A stretch of 64,000 nt of DNA from a virus (IMGVR_UViG_3300028653_000014:1-64000), one strand, 5' to 3'. Counted from the stretch's first letter, positions 44,221-52,211 are shown. Translations and numbers: made by a program. Notes: a model not told the origin generated them from the letters alone.

Positions 44221-45401
44221 GACGAGTAGTCGGTACCAACGGCGCGAGCGAAAGTCTGCAAGTCAGGCGAGAAAACGGCCCCTTGACGACCTCGTCGCTG
44301 TCCCCCGGCGTATGCCTGCAAGAAAAGATCGGTGCTGACCAGACCAGTTGCCTTCGTTGGGTCAGCCCAATTTTGGACGAGACCTCTGTCAACTTCTATT
44401 CCTTGCCGCACGACACGGGTGGCGCCCGCGGGCAGCAGACAGTCCTTCCCGTTGCAGGCCAGCCACAACTGGTTCGCGATCTCGGTCGCGGCAGCACGGC
44501 CCAACTGGGGCGGGTCGATGCCCCACTGGTACTGGATCGAGAACGTGCCCGGCTGGTCGTCGTCCAAACTCATGTCCTGGCAGCCGGGCCACCAGTTCGG
44601 CTCTGACGGGTCCCCGGGCGTGTCCATCCGCACGAGTTGCCGCCACTTGTCGAGCCGCCAGTTCCGGGCGCCCGTGTCAGGGTCGAACTCCAGCAGCGGC
44701 ACCCCGCCGATCAGCACATCCAGGATCTTCCTCACCGGGTAGCCGCCGAGCCGGACGATCGACATCGGCGCGCACCCGAACTTGTCGCCGACCTCGTTGT
44801 ACCAGGCCCAGCCGCCACCGCCGCCCCACGGCGCCGTCTGCCAGTACCACGGCCCCCACCCGTACGAGACAGGCCCCGTGAGCCAGCAGCCGCACGCCTG
44901 GCTGCACGGACGCACCTTCCGCTGACACAGACCAGGGAAGCGGCGTCCTGAAATCTCGTAGAGCGCCATCGACGCCTCGAACGCGACCGTGTCGAACGCG
45001 GCCGGGTTGGAACCGTAGTTGAACTGCACACAGGCGGCGACGTCCTCCCCTGTGATCCAACTGAAGCACGGCCCCAACGTCGGGCCGTCAGGGACGCTCC
45101 CGGGAGGGTCGACCGCGGACGGGATCACGAACACCGTCCCGTAGATCGTCTCCGTCACCGTCGACCCCTGATACCCCGTCGACCGCCACCGGTACTCGCC
45201 GATCAGGGCAGGCACCCCGAGCGCGCACTCCCAATAGTCCGGCGCCGGGTTCGTCACCGCCGCATCGACGCCCGACGTGAACGTCAGCACCGTCTTGTCC
45301 GGCTGCTCCAACTGGAACACAACCTCGGACGGGGACGGCTCCCCCTCCTGCCCGAACGTGGCGTCAAGAACGACCGGGTTGCCTTCGGTGACGGTACTCA
45401 T
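44217..45401 (-). CDS. Head-tail adaptor or structural protein, 394 residues
   Basis: An immunoglobulin-like N-terminal part (SEVVFQLEQPDKTVLTFTS; GEYRWRSTGYQGSTVTETIY) is followed by a Cys/Trp/Gly-rich region (CQRKVRPCSQACGCWLTGPV; WQTAPWGGGGGWAWYNEVG) and a C-terminal domain with NQLWLACNGKDCLLPAGATR and VVRQGIEVDRGLVQNW. Such Cys-rich adaptor proteins occur after the tail tube gene of some actinophages. I infer a structural role from position. Confidence 0.6.
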   Translation of the reverse strand: MSTVTEGNPVVLDATFGQEGEPSPSEVVFQLEQPDKTVLTFTSGVDAAVTNPAPDYWECALGVPALIGEYRWRSTGYQGSTVTETIYGTVFVIPSAVDPPGSVPDGPTLGPCFSWITGEDVAACVQFNYGSNPAAFDTVAFEASMALYEISGRRFPGLCQRKVRPCSQACGCWLTGPVSYGWGPWYWQTAPWGGGGGWAWYNEVGDKFGCAPMSIVRLGGYPVRKILDVLIGGVPLLEFDPDTGARNWRLDKWRQLVRMDTPGDPSEPNWWPGCQDMSLDDDQPGTFSIQYQWGIDPPQLGRAAATEIANQLWLACNGKDCLLPAGATRVVRQGIEVDRGLVQNWADPTKATGLVSTDLFLQAYAGGQRRGRQGAVFSPDLQTFARAVGTDYSS

Positions 45402-45426
45402 CGACGCCTCATTCTAAGCGGGGTTG

Positions 45427-45459
45427 TGCGGCCGGGGCGCCTGTGAAGCCCCGGCCGCA
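45427..45459. terminator. Strong GC hairpin, probable terminator
   Basis: A perfect 12-bp stem (TGCGGCCGGGGC / GCCCCGGCCGCA) with a 9-base loop, between the HNH gene and the adaptor gene. The following bases are only weakly T-rich in either direction. Confidence 0.5.
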
Positions 45460-45473
45460 TCCTTAGTCAGTGA

Positions 45474-45881
45474 CTACCGGCCGAGATGCAGGAGTCTGTG
45501 ATGCCGGATGCAAAGCCAGCGAACGTCGAGCGGCTTCGAGTAATCATCGTGATGCGCGTGAATCCTTCCAGAGCAGTCGTCGGACTCTCGCTCACATGGC
45601 TGAGGAACAAGATCACCGCGCGCAACGGCATTGAGCACGCGACTTCTAGCAACGATCTTTTCCGGCTCCCGCTTCTTACGTTCCAGCTTCTTCTGCGCCC
45701 ACTCGTCGGAGTGACGGTGATAGGACGCTCGTGCTGCCGCCCGGTGCTGATCTCGATGCCCGACGACCCACTTGTGGTGACGTGCAGCATTCGCTTCCCG
45801 ACACTTTTCACACCTGCATTTGTGTCGTTCGTAGAAGTTGCGCGTACCGTGTCGTGGGTCGTCGGGGTCAAAATCGGTCAC
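45474..45881 (-). CDS. Zinc-binding HNH-type endonuclease, 135 residues
   Basis: An N-terminal zinc part (HGTRNFYERHKCRCEKCREA) is followed by a basic helix and an HNH-like end: LVPQPCERESDDCSGRIHAH, HDDYSKPLDVRWLCIRHHRL. GTG start. The gene lies between tail tube and adaptor genes on their strand, with hairpins beside it, as a mobile insertion would. Confidence 0.7.
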   Translation of the reverse strand: MTDFDPDDPRHGTRNFYERHKCRCEKCREANAARHHKWVVGHRDQHRAAARASYHRHSDEWAQKKLERKKREPEKIVARSRVLNAVARGDLVPQPCERESDDCSGRIHAHHDDYSKPLDVRWLCIRHHRLLHLGR

Positions 45882-45890
45882 ACCCTCACT

Positions 45891-46538
45891 TTACGTAATT
45901 GGAGCGCTTTGGTACCCGCAGACAGCCGTCGGGACGGCCGTGTCGTAGAACCAGGCACCGTTCGGCTGGATCGCCTCCGGCACGTCCGCGTAAATCCCCA
46001 TCCCCCAGTTGCCGTTCGCGACGGTGAAGCCAGTGAACTTCGGCTGAGAGAAGTCGTTCTGGGCCGTGTCCGCGCCGCGCTGCCAGCGAGACGACGGGAA
46101 CACGTAACGGCGATACGGGTACGGCGCCGACGGCTCGTGGTCGCAGTCCCACAGATCCTGCCACGCCTCGAACGCCGCGTACGGCTGCTGAGAGCCGCAA
46201 GGCACCTTGAACTGCACGCCGATCGGGAACCCGCCACCGTCGGTGATGACCGGTGCGCCCGTCAGCAACTCCTCCAGGCCCGGCTCCAGCACGCCCTGGT
46301 CGAGTTCGAGGTTGAACCGCTTCAGGATGTCCTGACCCCGGTACGTGTTCAGAAGCTGGTCGCAGCCGCCCTTCTGGTCCTTCACCTCGCCCGCCAGCAC
46401 GTCAGGCGTGATCGTCAACTGGATCGGCTTGTCGCTGACGTAGAGGTTGTTCGGTCCCGCGATGGGGTTGCCGAGCGCATCCACGCGAGTCGCCCGGATG
46501 TAGCAAAGATGGATCGCTCCATCACAGATTGCAGGCAT
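45891..46538 (-). CDS. Major tail tube-like protein, 215 residues
   Basis: Starts at an ATG with a GAGAGGGGGAC ribosome-binding site. Sequence: IHLCYIRATRVDALGNPIAG, SDKPIQLTITPDVLAGEVKD and QLLNTYRGQDILKRFNLELD, then a beta-rich second half with several Trp and Tyr. The strong ribosome-binding site, size and 'GE..D..GG...YRG.D..K..N' pattern fit a tail tube protein of actinophage siphoviruses, which would be needed in many copies. Confidence 0.6.
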   Translation of the reverse strand: MPAICDGAIHLCYIRATRVDALGNPIAGPNNLYVSDKPIQLTITPDVLAGEVKDQKGGCDQLLNTYRGQDILKRFNLELDQGVLEPGLEELLTGAPVITDGGGFPIGVQFKVPCGSQQPYAAFEAWQDLWDCDHEPSAPYPYRRYVFPSSRWQRGADTAQNDFSQPKFTGFTVANGNWGMGIYADVPEAIQPNGAWFYDTAVPTAVCGYQSAPIT

Positions 46539-46576
46539 GTTCTAGTCCCCCTCTCGGGATGTCGTTTGGTCTCTCA

Positions 46577-47623
46577 TCAGGAACCCGTGTTGCAGTCCGT
46601 AGAGCAACGATCCACCAGGACGGCCGCTTGTAACACGACGTCCCACACCGCCGAGTAGTAGCGTTCGGCCCGGTAGGTGAACGTGTTCGGGCGGCCATTC
46701 GTGGCGCCACTTGATGTGCCGCGGTCGAGCGCCTCCGTGCGGGTGTCCGGTGTCGTGAAGATGTCAGAGCGGCGCAGATCGACCGGGCCTGTCGCGTACG
46801 CCCACTCCTCAGTCGGGCCGGGTGTCGGATGACCGACAGGGGTCGACACGCCGACATAGCCGCCATCGGGGATGACCACGTTCCCGTTGATCGTCCGGAT
46901 GACCCCGGTCTTGTCCTGGATCACGAAGCCGGTGCCCAGGAGGGCGGTCGCCATCATCGGGGAGCAGTGGATAACCCCGAGCGAACCCGTCAGGCCGATC
47001 GCGGCCTCCAGAATCTGCAGTGCATGGTTCGGTCTCGTCGCGACGTTGCCGTTCGGGAACGTCCCCATCCCGTCCGCCAGATACGGCTGCGAGGACAGGG
47101 TCGCGCCCGACATGAACTCGCGCGCGACCGCGAACGACTCCTTCGCCGCTATCGCGACGACCGCGCGGGCACGGAACGCCGCCTCGTCCGGCACCTGCTG
47201 CGACGTACACGTGATCGACTGGACGACCGTCAGCGTGTTGAACTCCGGCGGGGTCGCGTTCGAGCCGAACGACTTCTGTACCGGGTGCGCGGCACACGCG
47301 TCCCACACCGACGGGGCATCCTCCGGGTACGGGTACACCGCGACACCGTTCAGCCAGCGTTCGCGGCCCGCGAGATCCGGCACATACACCTGCTCGTCCG
47401 GCGCGCTCGGAACCCGCAGCCAGATCGACCCGTCGGCTTTGCGATACAGGCCCGGCTCCAGAGAGCCGTCCTGGCCGATCGTTGAGTCGTCCACCGGGCC
47501 GATCGTCGTGTCGACGACGATCCTCACACCCGCCGCATCCGACGCCGCCGCCGGGACAAGCCCATGTACTGGCGGAATCGGTAGGGGGCCATCTACGCGC
47601 CAGGTCGGGAAGTTCGCGTTCAC
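46577..47623 (-). CDS. Structural protein, probable minor capsid or connector, 348 residues
   Basis: A GTG start follows a spacer after the HNH gene. Segments: TWRVDGPLPIPPVHGLVPAA, PYPEDAPSVWDACAAHPVQK, RARAVVAIAAKESFAVAREF, then ALLGTGFVIQDKTGVIRTIN and DDSTIG-like turns. The GVIHCSPMMATALLGTG segment resembles the P-domain of HK97-fold or encapsulin-like proteins. It follows the major capsid gene, so a second capsid-fold or a connector role is possible; not resolved. Confidence 0.5.
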   Translation of the reverse strand: MNANFPTWRVDGPLPIPPVHGLVPAAASDAAGVRIVVDTTIGPVDDSTIGQDGSLEPGLYRKADGSIWLRVPSAPDEQVYVPDLAGRERWLNGVAVYPYPEDAPSVWDACAAHPVQKSFGSNATPPEFNTLTVVQSITCTSQQVPDEAAFRARAVVAIAAKESFAVAREFMSGATLSSQPYLADGMGTFPNGNVATRPNHALQILEAAIGLTGSLGVIHCSPMMATALLGTGFVIQDKTGVIRTINGNVVIPDGGYVGVSTPVGHPTPGPTEEWAYATGPVDLRRSDIFTTPDTRTEALDRGTSSGATNGRPNTFTYRAERYYSAVWDVVLQAAVLVDRCSTDCNTGS

Positions 47624-47652
47624 GCCGCCCCCCTAAATGAGGTAAAATAAAT

Positions 47653-47676
47653 GCCGGGACGTATCCGCGTCCCGGC
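47653..47676. other. Hairpin between HNH and structural genes
   Basis: A perfect 9-bp stem, GCCGGGACG / CGTCCCGGC, with a 6-base loop. On the minus strand it is followed by ATTTATTTTACC, so it could end transcription in that direction before the structural gene; on the plus strand it lies in the HNH leader. Confidence 0.5.
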
Positions 47677-47709
47677 CCTCAACTGGGCCACATCAACCAG
47701 GGAGAAGAC

Positions 47710-48486
47710 GTGACCAGCAGCGAGCTTTGCACCTGCACCCTTTGCACGGCAGGCGAGCCTGTTCCGTACGGCACCTGCCACTGCGCGTGCGGCGAGAAAA
47801 CGAACCCGGCGCCGTTCACGAACCCCGCCAGGGACTACGTGAAGGGCGAGCCGGTGAAGTACGTCAAGGGCCACGGCTCCCGCTCGAAGGACTGGAAGAA
47901 GCGTTGGAACAGCGAGGGACCAAACCCATCCGGCATCTGCCAGTACAACGGCTGCGATCAGCCGACCCTGCTCTCCGCGAACACCGTGTGGCATCTCGGG
48001 ATCATCCGAGGAGAGCCGCTCCGTATGTGCCCTAAACACAAGCACCCCGGACGGAAGAAGGCCACTCTCACCTTCGACATTGAGGATCGTGGATACATCA
48101 GCGACGAAGGGGTGGCTAGCGACTGCCACATCTTCAATCGTGACGCCCGCGACGGGAAGAACGGCGTATACGGAGTCATCGGCGGAAAGTCGCGGCTCGC
48201 CCATATCGTCGCATGGGAAGCGCTCAACGGCGCTCTGCCGCGCGGTCTCACCCTCGACCATCTCTGCGAGATCAAACTCTGCGTCAACCCCGATCATCTC
48301 CGCCTCTCCACTAGAGCGGTACACGCCAAGCGGCACGCTGACCTGCGGATTGACAAGAACGTGATCTCGGCTATCCGCGACGCCCTGCGTACAAGTGATC
48401 TCACTCAGAAGCAGATCGCCGCGAAGTTCGGCGTCAGCCTCAGCTACGTGGGCAGAGTCCGCTCCGCCATGAAGCGCGAGTCCTAG
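47710..48486 (+). CDS. HNH homing endonuclease with C-terminal helix-turn-helix, 258 residues
   Basis: The N-terminus carries CHCACGEKTNPAPFTNPARD and YVKGEPVKYVKGHG, the same Cys/His module that is tripled in the HNH gene at 43.3 kb. The nuclease is HNH_3: GDKN-like IVAWEALNGALPRGLTLDHL, CEIKLCVNPDHLRLSTRAVH. A C-terminal helix-turn-helix (QKQIAAKFGVSLSYVGRVRS) would read DNA. It has AGGGAG before a GTG start and its own terminator, and lies opposite to the capsid operon. Confidence 0.85.
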   Translation: MTSSELCTCTLCTAGEPVPYGTCHCACGEKTNPAPFTNPARDYVKGEPVKYVKGHGSRSKDWKKRWNSEGPNPSGICQYNGCDQPTLLSANTVWHLGIIRGEPLRMCPKHKHPGRKKATLTFDIEDRGYISDEGVASDCHIFNRDARDGKNGVYGVIGGKSRLAHIVAWEALNGALPRGLTLDHLCEIKLCVNPDHLRLSTRAVHAKRHADLRIDKNVISAIRDALRTSDLTQKQIAAKFGVSLSYVGRVRSAMKRES

Positions 48487-48510
48487 ACTCCCACCGCCAA
48501 GAGCGACCGA

Positions 48511-48558
48511 GCGGTCGTGCCCTCCCGCCGATAAAGGCTGGAAGGCACGACCGCTTTT
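48511..48558 (+). terminator. Rho-independent terminator of the plus-strand HNH gene
   Basis: An 11-bp perfect stem, GCGGTCGTGCC / GGCACGACCGC, followed by TTTTCTCTT, 25 bases after the stop of the nuclease gene. The spacer to the capsid gene contains no other feature. Confidence 0.7.
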
Positions 48559-48596
48559 CTCTTCCGTAATACTCACTGAGATTAATCAGTCAGTAA

Positions 48597-50342
48597 TTAC
48601 GAGTGATTCTGGTAGGAGTAGGGACAATCCCCAACAGCGACCGGAAGCGAAACGGCTCCGTTATCGCAAACGAATGTCTCGACCGCAAGTGACTCCACAC
48701 CAACGTAGGCCACATTTTCGAAACTTTCGCCGAAAAGTTGGAAATTGTTAAGCGCATTGAGTACGCTATCCCGTACAATTCCCAACTCCAAAACTCCGCC
48801 GTCCAAATAGAGGAACGACCCCTCGGGGAAGAGGTACCAGACGACGGTCGGCGGGAACGTCAGGAGCGCCCCGTTCGCCTGGGTGCCGAACACCTGGCCG
48901 CGGCCGTTGGCGCCGTCGATGTAGTACGTCGGCTCGATCCCGAACGAGCGGAGCAGAGCCGTGACCTTCGCCTCGTCCGTGTCGAATCGCTGGAACTGGC
49001 CGCGGATGACGTCGGACACGATCAGGTCGACGGCCCAGTAGGGGATCATCAGCCTGAGGATCGCGCCCGGGTCCATCCGGTTGCGGTTCCGGAGGCCGTT
49101 CGCCGCAGCCAGGATCTGGCTGAACAGCGTGGCCGAGGCGCCCAGCCCGAGCGACCCTGCGGTCACCTGGGTCGAGAACGCGTCGATCTGGGTCAGGAGG
49201 TTCGACTCGGCCAGGCGAGCGTGGGCGGCGAGCACCAGGTTGTTCCACTGCGCGACAAGCTCCGGGAACGCGCGCGCCCCGAGGTTGCCGAACTGCAGGC
49301 AGTGGTAGATGATGTCGACGTCGGTCTCCTGGAACGGCGGGCACGGGATCGTCTGGCACGACTTCGTGGCCGACGAGCCGCCCGCGGCGTCCTGCGTCTC
49401 GGTGATGAGGCCGACACCCGTCGTGACCGCCGAGAGGGCGGCCGGGCGTGCGTAGCGGAGACCGCCACGGTCAGCGTTGAACGACGGGAGGGCGCCCATC
49501 ACGGGCCGGGTCGGCACCGAGATGTACTGCAGGTTGTAGTACGGCGTCACGGGGGCGCAGAGACCGCCGGACGCGACCAGCGAGTCGGGGGCGCCGTCGA
49601 GTTGCATCTTCTTCCGCTTCTCGAACTCGGCGTTGATGATGCTCTTCGACGTGACGGACGCGACGAGATTCATGTTCTGCTCGATCGACTGTCCGAGCAG
49701 ACGCGACTCAGGGTACTGGTCGTGCCAGTCGAACCGGCCGATCGTGAACTTCTCGTTCGTGTCCGGCCCGGCCTGCCCGAACGCCCGCTGGCGGTCGATC
49801 ATCGCCTGGGCGAGGTCGAGGTCGGAGGTGAACTGGCTTCCCGGCACCCGGTCGGGGGCACCCGCGGCGGCCGTCAGCGCGATCGGCTTCTCCGTCGGCT
49901 CGTACTCGACGGGGGTGCGGTCGGCGGACGGGCGCGGCAGACGGCCACGCACGACAGGCTTCGCGGCAGCCGTGACGGCCGCTGCTTCCTCGACCGGCTC
50001 GGCAGGCTCCTCCGGCTCCTCCGGCGTCTCAGCCGCGGCAGTCGCGAGGTCAGCGAACGCGGCCTTGTCCTCGTCGGACAACTCGACCGGCTCGGCGGGC
50101 GTCTCAGCCCTGGTCGCTGCGGCGGCCTTCAGAGACTTCACAGTCTCGATGGCGGCCTTCGTCTCGTCCAGCAGGTTCGCGGTCGTGTACTCCGCGGTGA
50201 TGAACTGGAGCGGGTTCGACGTGACGTCGCTGATCGCAAGCTCGTACGAGGCGATCAGACTCGCGAGGTCTTCGTCGGAAAGGGATGCGATGTCGTCTGG
50301 GACGGGCGCGAACAGCGGCTCGTCCAGGTTCTCGTTCTCCAT
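48597..50342 (-). CDS. HK97-fold major capsid protein with long acidic N-terminal extension
   Basis: 581 residues. Residues 1-165 are helical and rich in Glu, Ala and Pro (EEPEEPAEPVEEAAAVTAAA), like a fused scaffold or delta domain. From about 175 the capsid fold appears: VASVTSKSIINAEFEKRKKM, PVMGALPSFNADRGGLRYAR, TKSCQTIPCPPFQETDVDII, the spine helix NLVLAAHARLAESNLLTQID and the P-domain strand PYWAVDLIVSDVIRGQFQRF. No protease is fused, and none lies nearby except the distant look-alike at 2.4 kb. The start (ATG with AAGGAGG) is preferred to one eight codons earlier. Confidence 0.8.
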   Translation of the reverse strand: MENENLDEPLFAPVPDDIASLSDEDLASLIASYELAISDVTSNPLQFITAEYTTANLLDETKAAIETVKSLKAAAATRAETPAEPVELSDEDKAAFADLATAAAETPEEPEEPAEPVEEAAAVTAAAKPVVRGRLPRPSADRTPVEYEPTEKPIALTAAAGAPDRVPGSQFTSDLDLAQAMIDRQRAFGQAGPDTNEKFTIGRFDWHDQYPESRLLGQSIEQNMNLVASVTSKSIINAEFEKRKKMQLDGAPDSLVASGGLCAPVTPYYNLQYISVPTRPVMGALPSFNADRGGLRYARPAALSAVTTGVGLITETQDAAGGSSATKSCQTIPCPPFQETDVDIIYHCLQFGNLGARAFPELVAQWNNLVLAAHARLAESNLLTQIDAFSTQVTAGSLGLGASATLFSQILAAANGLRNRNRMDPGAILRLMIPYWAVDLIVSDVIRGQFQRFDTDEAKVTALLRSFGIEPTYYIDGANGRGQVFGTQANGALLTFPPTVVWYLFPEGSFLYLDGGVLELGIVRDSVLNALNNFQLFGESFENVAYVGVESLAVETFVCDNGAVSLPVAVGDCPYSYQNHS

Positions 50343-50490
50343 CAGGTGTAGCCTCCTTGAACGCAAGTAGGGACTTCGGTTTGCGCTCGGCGGCTATGCC
50401 TGCCTTGCTACCGCACCCACTGGCTAAGCCGTGGTTACGATGGGTGAATCGTACTGCGGTCTAGTTTTGGCTTGAAACCAGGGAAACCGG
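50343..50490. other. Intergenic region upstream of the capsid gene
   Basis: About 150 bp with no gene. It contains the capsid ribosome-binding site and, on the minus strand, weak promoter-like boxes; I see no clear TAGNNT pair. The divergent plus-strand promoter and inverted repeat site 11 lie at its right end. Confidence 0.5.
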
Positions 50491-50517
50491 GTAACGCGCG
50501 CGTTACCGCGCTACGGT
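50491..50517 (+). promoter_or_regulatory. Operator-like inverted repeat, site 11, covering the -35 region of a plus-strand promoter
   Basis: GTAACGCGCGCGTTAC (50491-50506) is a perfect 16-bp palindrome, the best copy in the window. TACGGT at 50512-50517 is a likely -10 box, and an ATG follows seven bases later, so the mRNA would be leaderless. The repeat occupies the -35 position. Confidence 0.7.
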
Positions 50518-50524
50518 GTTCTGC

Positions 50525-50545
50525 ATGAGTGCCTCGACGCTATAG
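50525..50545 (+). CDS. Possible six-residue leader peptide with downstream hairpin
   Basis: ATG AGT GCC TCG ACG CTA TAG directly after the promoter. A hairpin, GCCGCCC / GGGCGGC (50547-50567), follows, then GAGGAGG and the Cys-rich gene. The arrangement recalls translational attenuation, but so short a frame could be chance. Confidence 0.3.
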   Translation: MSASTL

Positions 50546-50589
50546 CCGCCCTACGGGGGGCGGCGCTGGAACGCGAGGAGGTACCCAAG

Positions 50590-50829
50590 ATGCGGAGATG
50601 GCACTCCGAGACCGCGCTGATGATCGCGCGGATGCAGTTCGCCCGCGCTGACCACGATCAGTGTGCTTGCCGCCGATGCACATCTGACGGGATCGGCTGG
50701 TTCCGCGACCGTCACCCGCGCGACTGTGGACGCGCCCGTTGCGGCTGTTGCCACGGCGAAAAAGCGTACGGCCCGAAGCGTCGCGGGGCTACGAAACGGC
50801 GCGCGGTCGAGTTCGAGTTGTCGCTGTAG
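50590..50829 (+). CDS. Cys-rich basic protein, 79 residues
   Basis: ATG with GCGAGGAGG upstream. Six Cys, with CACRRCTSDGIGWFRDRHPR and CGRARCGCCHGEKAYGPKRR giving probable zinc sites, then a basic tail. It is the only gene between the site-11 promoter and a strong terminator, thus a one-gene unit under direct control of the repeat-binding factor. Its short, basic, zinc-binding nature would fit a regulator. Confidence 0.6.
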   Translation: MRRWHSETALMIARMQFARADHDQCACRRCTSDGIGWFRDRHPRDCGRARCGCCHGEKAYGPKRRGATKRRAVEFELSL

Positions 50830-50836
50830 AGGAAGC

Positions 50837-50873
50837 GACGGGCCGCCCGTCCCCGGTTCCCGGGCGGCCCGTC
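50837..50873 (+). terminator. Terminator of the single-gene unit
   Basis: A perfect 13-bp GC stem, GACGGGCCGCCCG / CGGGCGGCCCGTC, with an 11-base loop, directly after the Cys-rich gene. The T-run is poor (TCATC), as often in GC-rich genomes. Confidence 0.6.
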
Positions 50874-50936
50874 TCATCGCGGCGCTAGGAGGCGGATGAC
50901 GTGTCAGCGTTCCGCCACGCCGCAATCGGGTGAAGT

Positions 50937-51362
50937 CTATGCAGGAATCGGCAGGTCTCTCAGAGTCCCGAGAACGCCCCAGCGTCCATGCTCGATCAAC
51001 GTCGAGAACACGAGAGGAAGATCGACGGGCACCCCGATGTAGGCAAGTCCCGGTGTTCTCCACGTCGGATCGATCACGCCGCCGTCTGCGTCTGAGCACC
51101 ACGCGTGGTGAACCGCGAACGTGTCGTGCTCCCAGCCGTCGATCGCCGGGACGGCCCATCCTTCCACGTACGGCAGGCCGTGTTTCTCTGCGAGACGGTA
51201 GGCGTTCGCGAAGCAGCGGCGCTCCTGCCCGAACCGGTAGCCGTGACCGCGTGGCTTCGGCTGCGGCCGGTAGCAGACGCCGTGTTCGAGCACGTGCGTG
51301 GCCCAGTCCCACCGGGAGAGCGCCGTCAGATAGTCGCGGATCACCTGCTCGTGCTCGTTCAC
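50937..51362 (-). CDS. Hypothetical protein, 141 residues, transglutaminase-like hints
   Basis: The segments RRCFANAYRLAEKHGLPYVE, DTFAVHHAWCSDADGGVIDP and TWRTPGLAYIGVPVD show Cys, His and Asp in the order of transglutaminase-like or papain-fold proteins (C...H...D). It might be a small peptidase or a structural relative. The GTG start overlaps the gene upstream. Last gene of a five-gene minus-strand cluster. Confidence 0.5.
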   Translation of the reverse strand: MNEHEQVIRDYLTALSRWDWATHVLEHGVCYRPQPKPRGHGYRFGQERRCFANAYRLAEKHGLPYVEGWAVPAIDGWEHDTFAVHHAWCSDADGGVIDPTWRTPGLAYIGVPVDLPLVFSTLIEHGRWGVLGTLRDLPIPA

Positions 51363-51538
51363 GTCTCATCCTCTGGCATGTACTCGAAGGCGAGATTGTC
51401 GTCCTCCGACGACCCGTACGTCCTCAGCCACTGCACGCACTCAGCACGGGTGGCGAGTCCCTCCTGCCCGTAGAAGGCGCGGATGGCCCGCCGCCATTCA
51501 TCTGGGACGTCGACGGTGTAGGCGACACGGATCTTCAT
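51359..51538 (-). CDS. Hypothetical protein, 59 residues
   Basis: Beta-alpha protein (KIRVAYTVDVPDEWRRAIRA, then LATRAECVQWLRTYG) with an acidic end. ATGA overlap with the protease-like gene and GTGA with the next one. Similar to small phage proteins that begin with 'K(I/V)RVxYTVxV'; function unknown. Confidence 0.55.
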   Translation of the reverse strand: MKIRVAYTVDVPDEWRRAIRAFYGQEGLATRAECVQWLRTYGSSEDDNLAFEYMPEDET

Positions 51539-52059
51539 GCCGTCACCGCCGATCCCTGATAGACGGTCAGCACCCGGAGCGCGTGCTCCTCACAGAGCAG
51601 TTCGCTCTGCTTGCCGCGGCCCCGGTCGAACGCCAGGACGTGCATCAGTTCGTGCGCGAGCGTATGGACGACGGCCTCTTCGACGGTGTGCGTCCGGTAG
51701 ATCGGCCAGCGGCCGATGTGCGTTGCACCTTCGGCGACTGTCGTCTCGATCCACTGATAGGCGTCAGCGACAGAATGACCGGCCGCGTACTGGCGTAGCG
51801 GGGTTGCGTGCCAGCACACGCGGGCGGCGCCGAGGATGTCCCAGTCGTCGCCCGGCACCGACGTGGTTACGAAGTGAGCCGCACGTCCCGCCCATTTCCG
51901 GATCGACCCTGGGCCTGCGTGCCCGGACGGGAACTCGCCATCGAGCAACTTGATCGCGATCGTCTTCTTGATCGTCGGGGAGTGGGCGAGCGCGAACTCG
52001 ACCAACTCGGCGGCGGTGTCGTCGCTCAGACGGCTCTGGTTAAGTAGCCGGTAGCTCAT
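51535..52059 (-). CDS. Zinc metalloprotease-like protein with HExxH motif, 174 residues
   Basis: VVHTLAHELMHVLAFDRGRG carries the HELMH zinc motif, with GKQSELLCEEHALRVL about 15 residues on supplying a Glu and possible third ligand, the layout of SprT-like and related metallopeptidases. The first 100 residues are an alpha/beta region without a known domain. It overlaps small genes on both sides. A phage-encoded protease of this kind could cleave host DNA-bound or regulatory proteins; that is inference. Confidence 0.65.
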   Translation of the reverse strand: MSYRLLNQSRLSDDTAAELVEFALAHSPTIKKTIAIKLLDGEFPSGHAGPGSIRKWAGRAAHFVTTSVPGDDWDILGAARVCWHATPLRQYAAGHSVADAYQWIETTVAEGATHIGRWPIYRTHTVEEAVVHTLAHELMHVLAFDRGRGKQSELLCEEHALRVLTVYQGSAVTA

Positions 52060-52211
52060 GACTTCGCCTTCGTCTCAGCGACGGGCCAGAAGTACAGCCC
52101 GGCCCGGTCGTCCTCGGCCACGGTGTACATCGGGCCGCTCAGAACGACGGTGCCGTGGAAGACGGTCTTGTCGATCGTGCGGGTCACGTGGGTGCCGGGT
52201 GCGAACCTCAT
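52056..52211 (-). CDS. Small beta protein, 51 residues
   Basis: Starts at the ATG overlapping the upstream TGA. RFAPGTHVTRTIDKTVFHGT and VVLSGPMYTVAEDDRAGLYF suggest a small SH3-like barrel. The longer frame upstream is rejected as noise. Confidence 0.55.
   Translation of the reverse strand: MRFAPGTHVTRTIDKTVFHGTVVLSGPMYTVAEDDRAGLYFWPVAETKAKS

Noticed and set aside
48738-50351. A 537-codon open frame on the plus strand
   Set aside because: It is the antisense shadow of the major capsid gene: Arg/Val/Gly-rich with no domain, in the frame where GC-rich codons of the real gene rarely give stops.
50551-51369. A 272-codon minus-strand frame
   Set aside because: It crosses a strong terminator and the plus-strand Cys-rich gene and is Arg-rich noise; the real gene in another frame is the one at 50937-51362.
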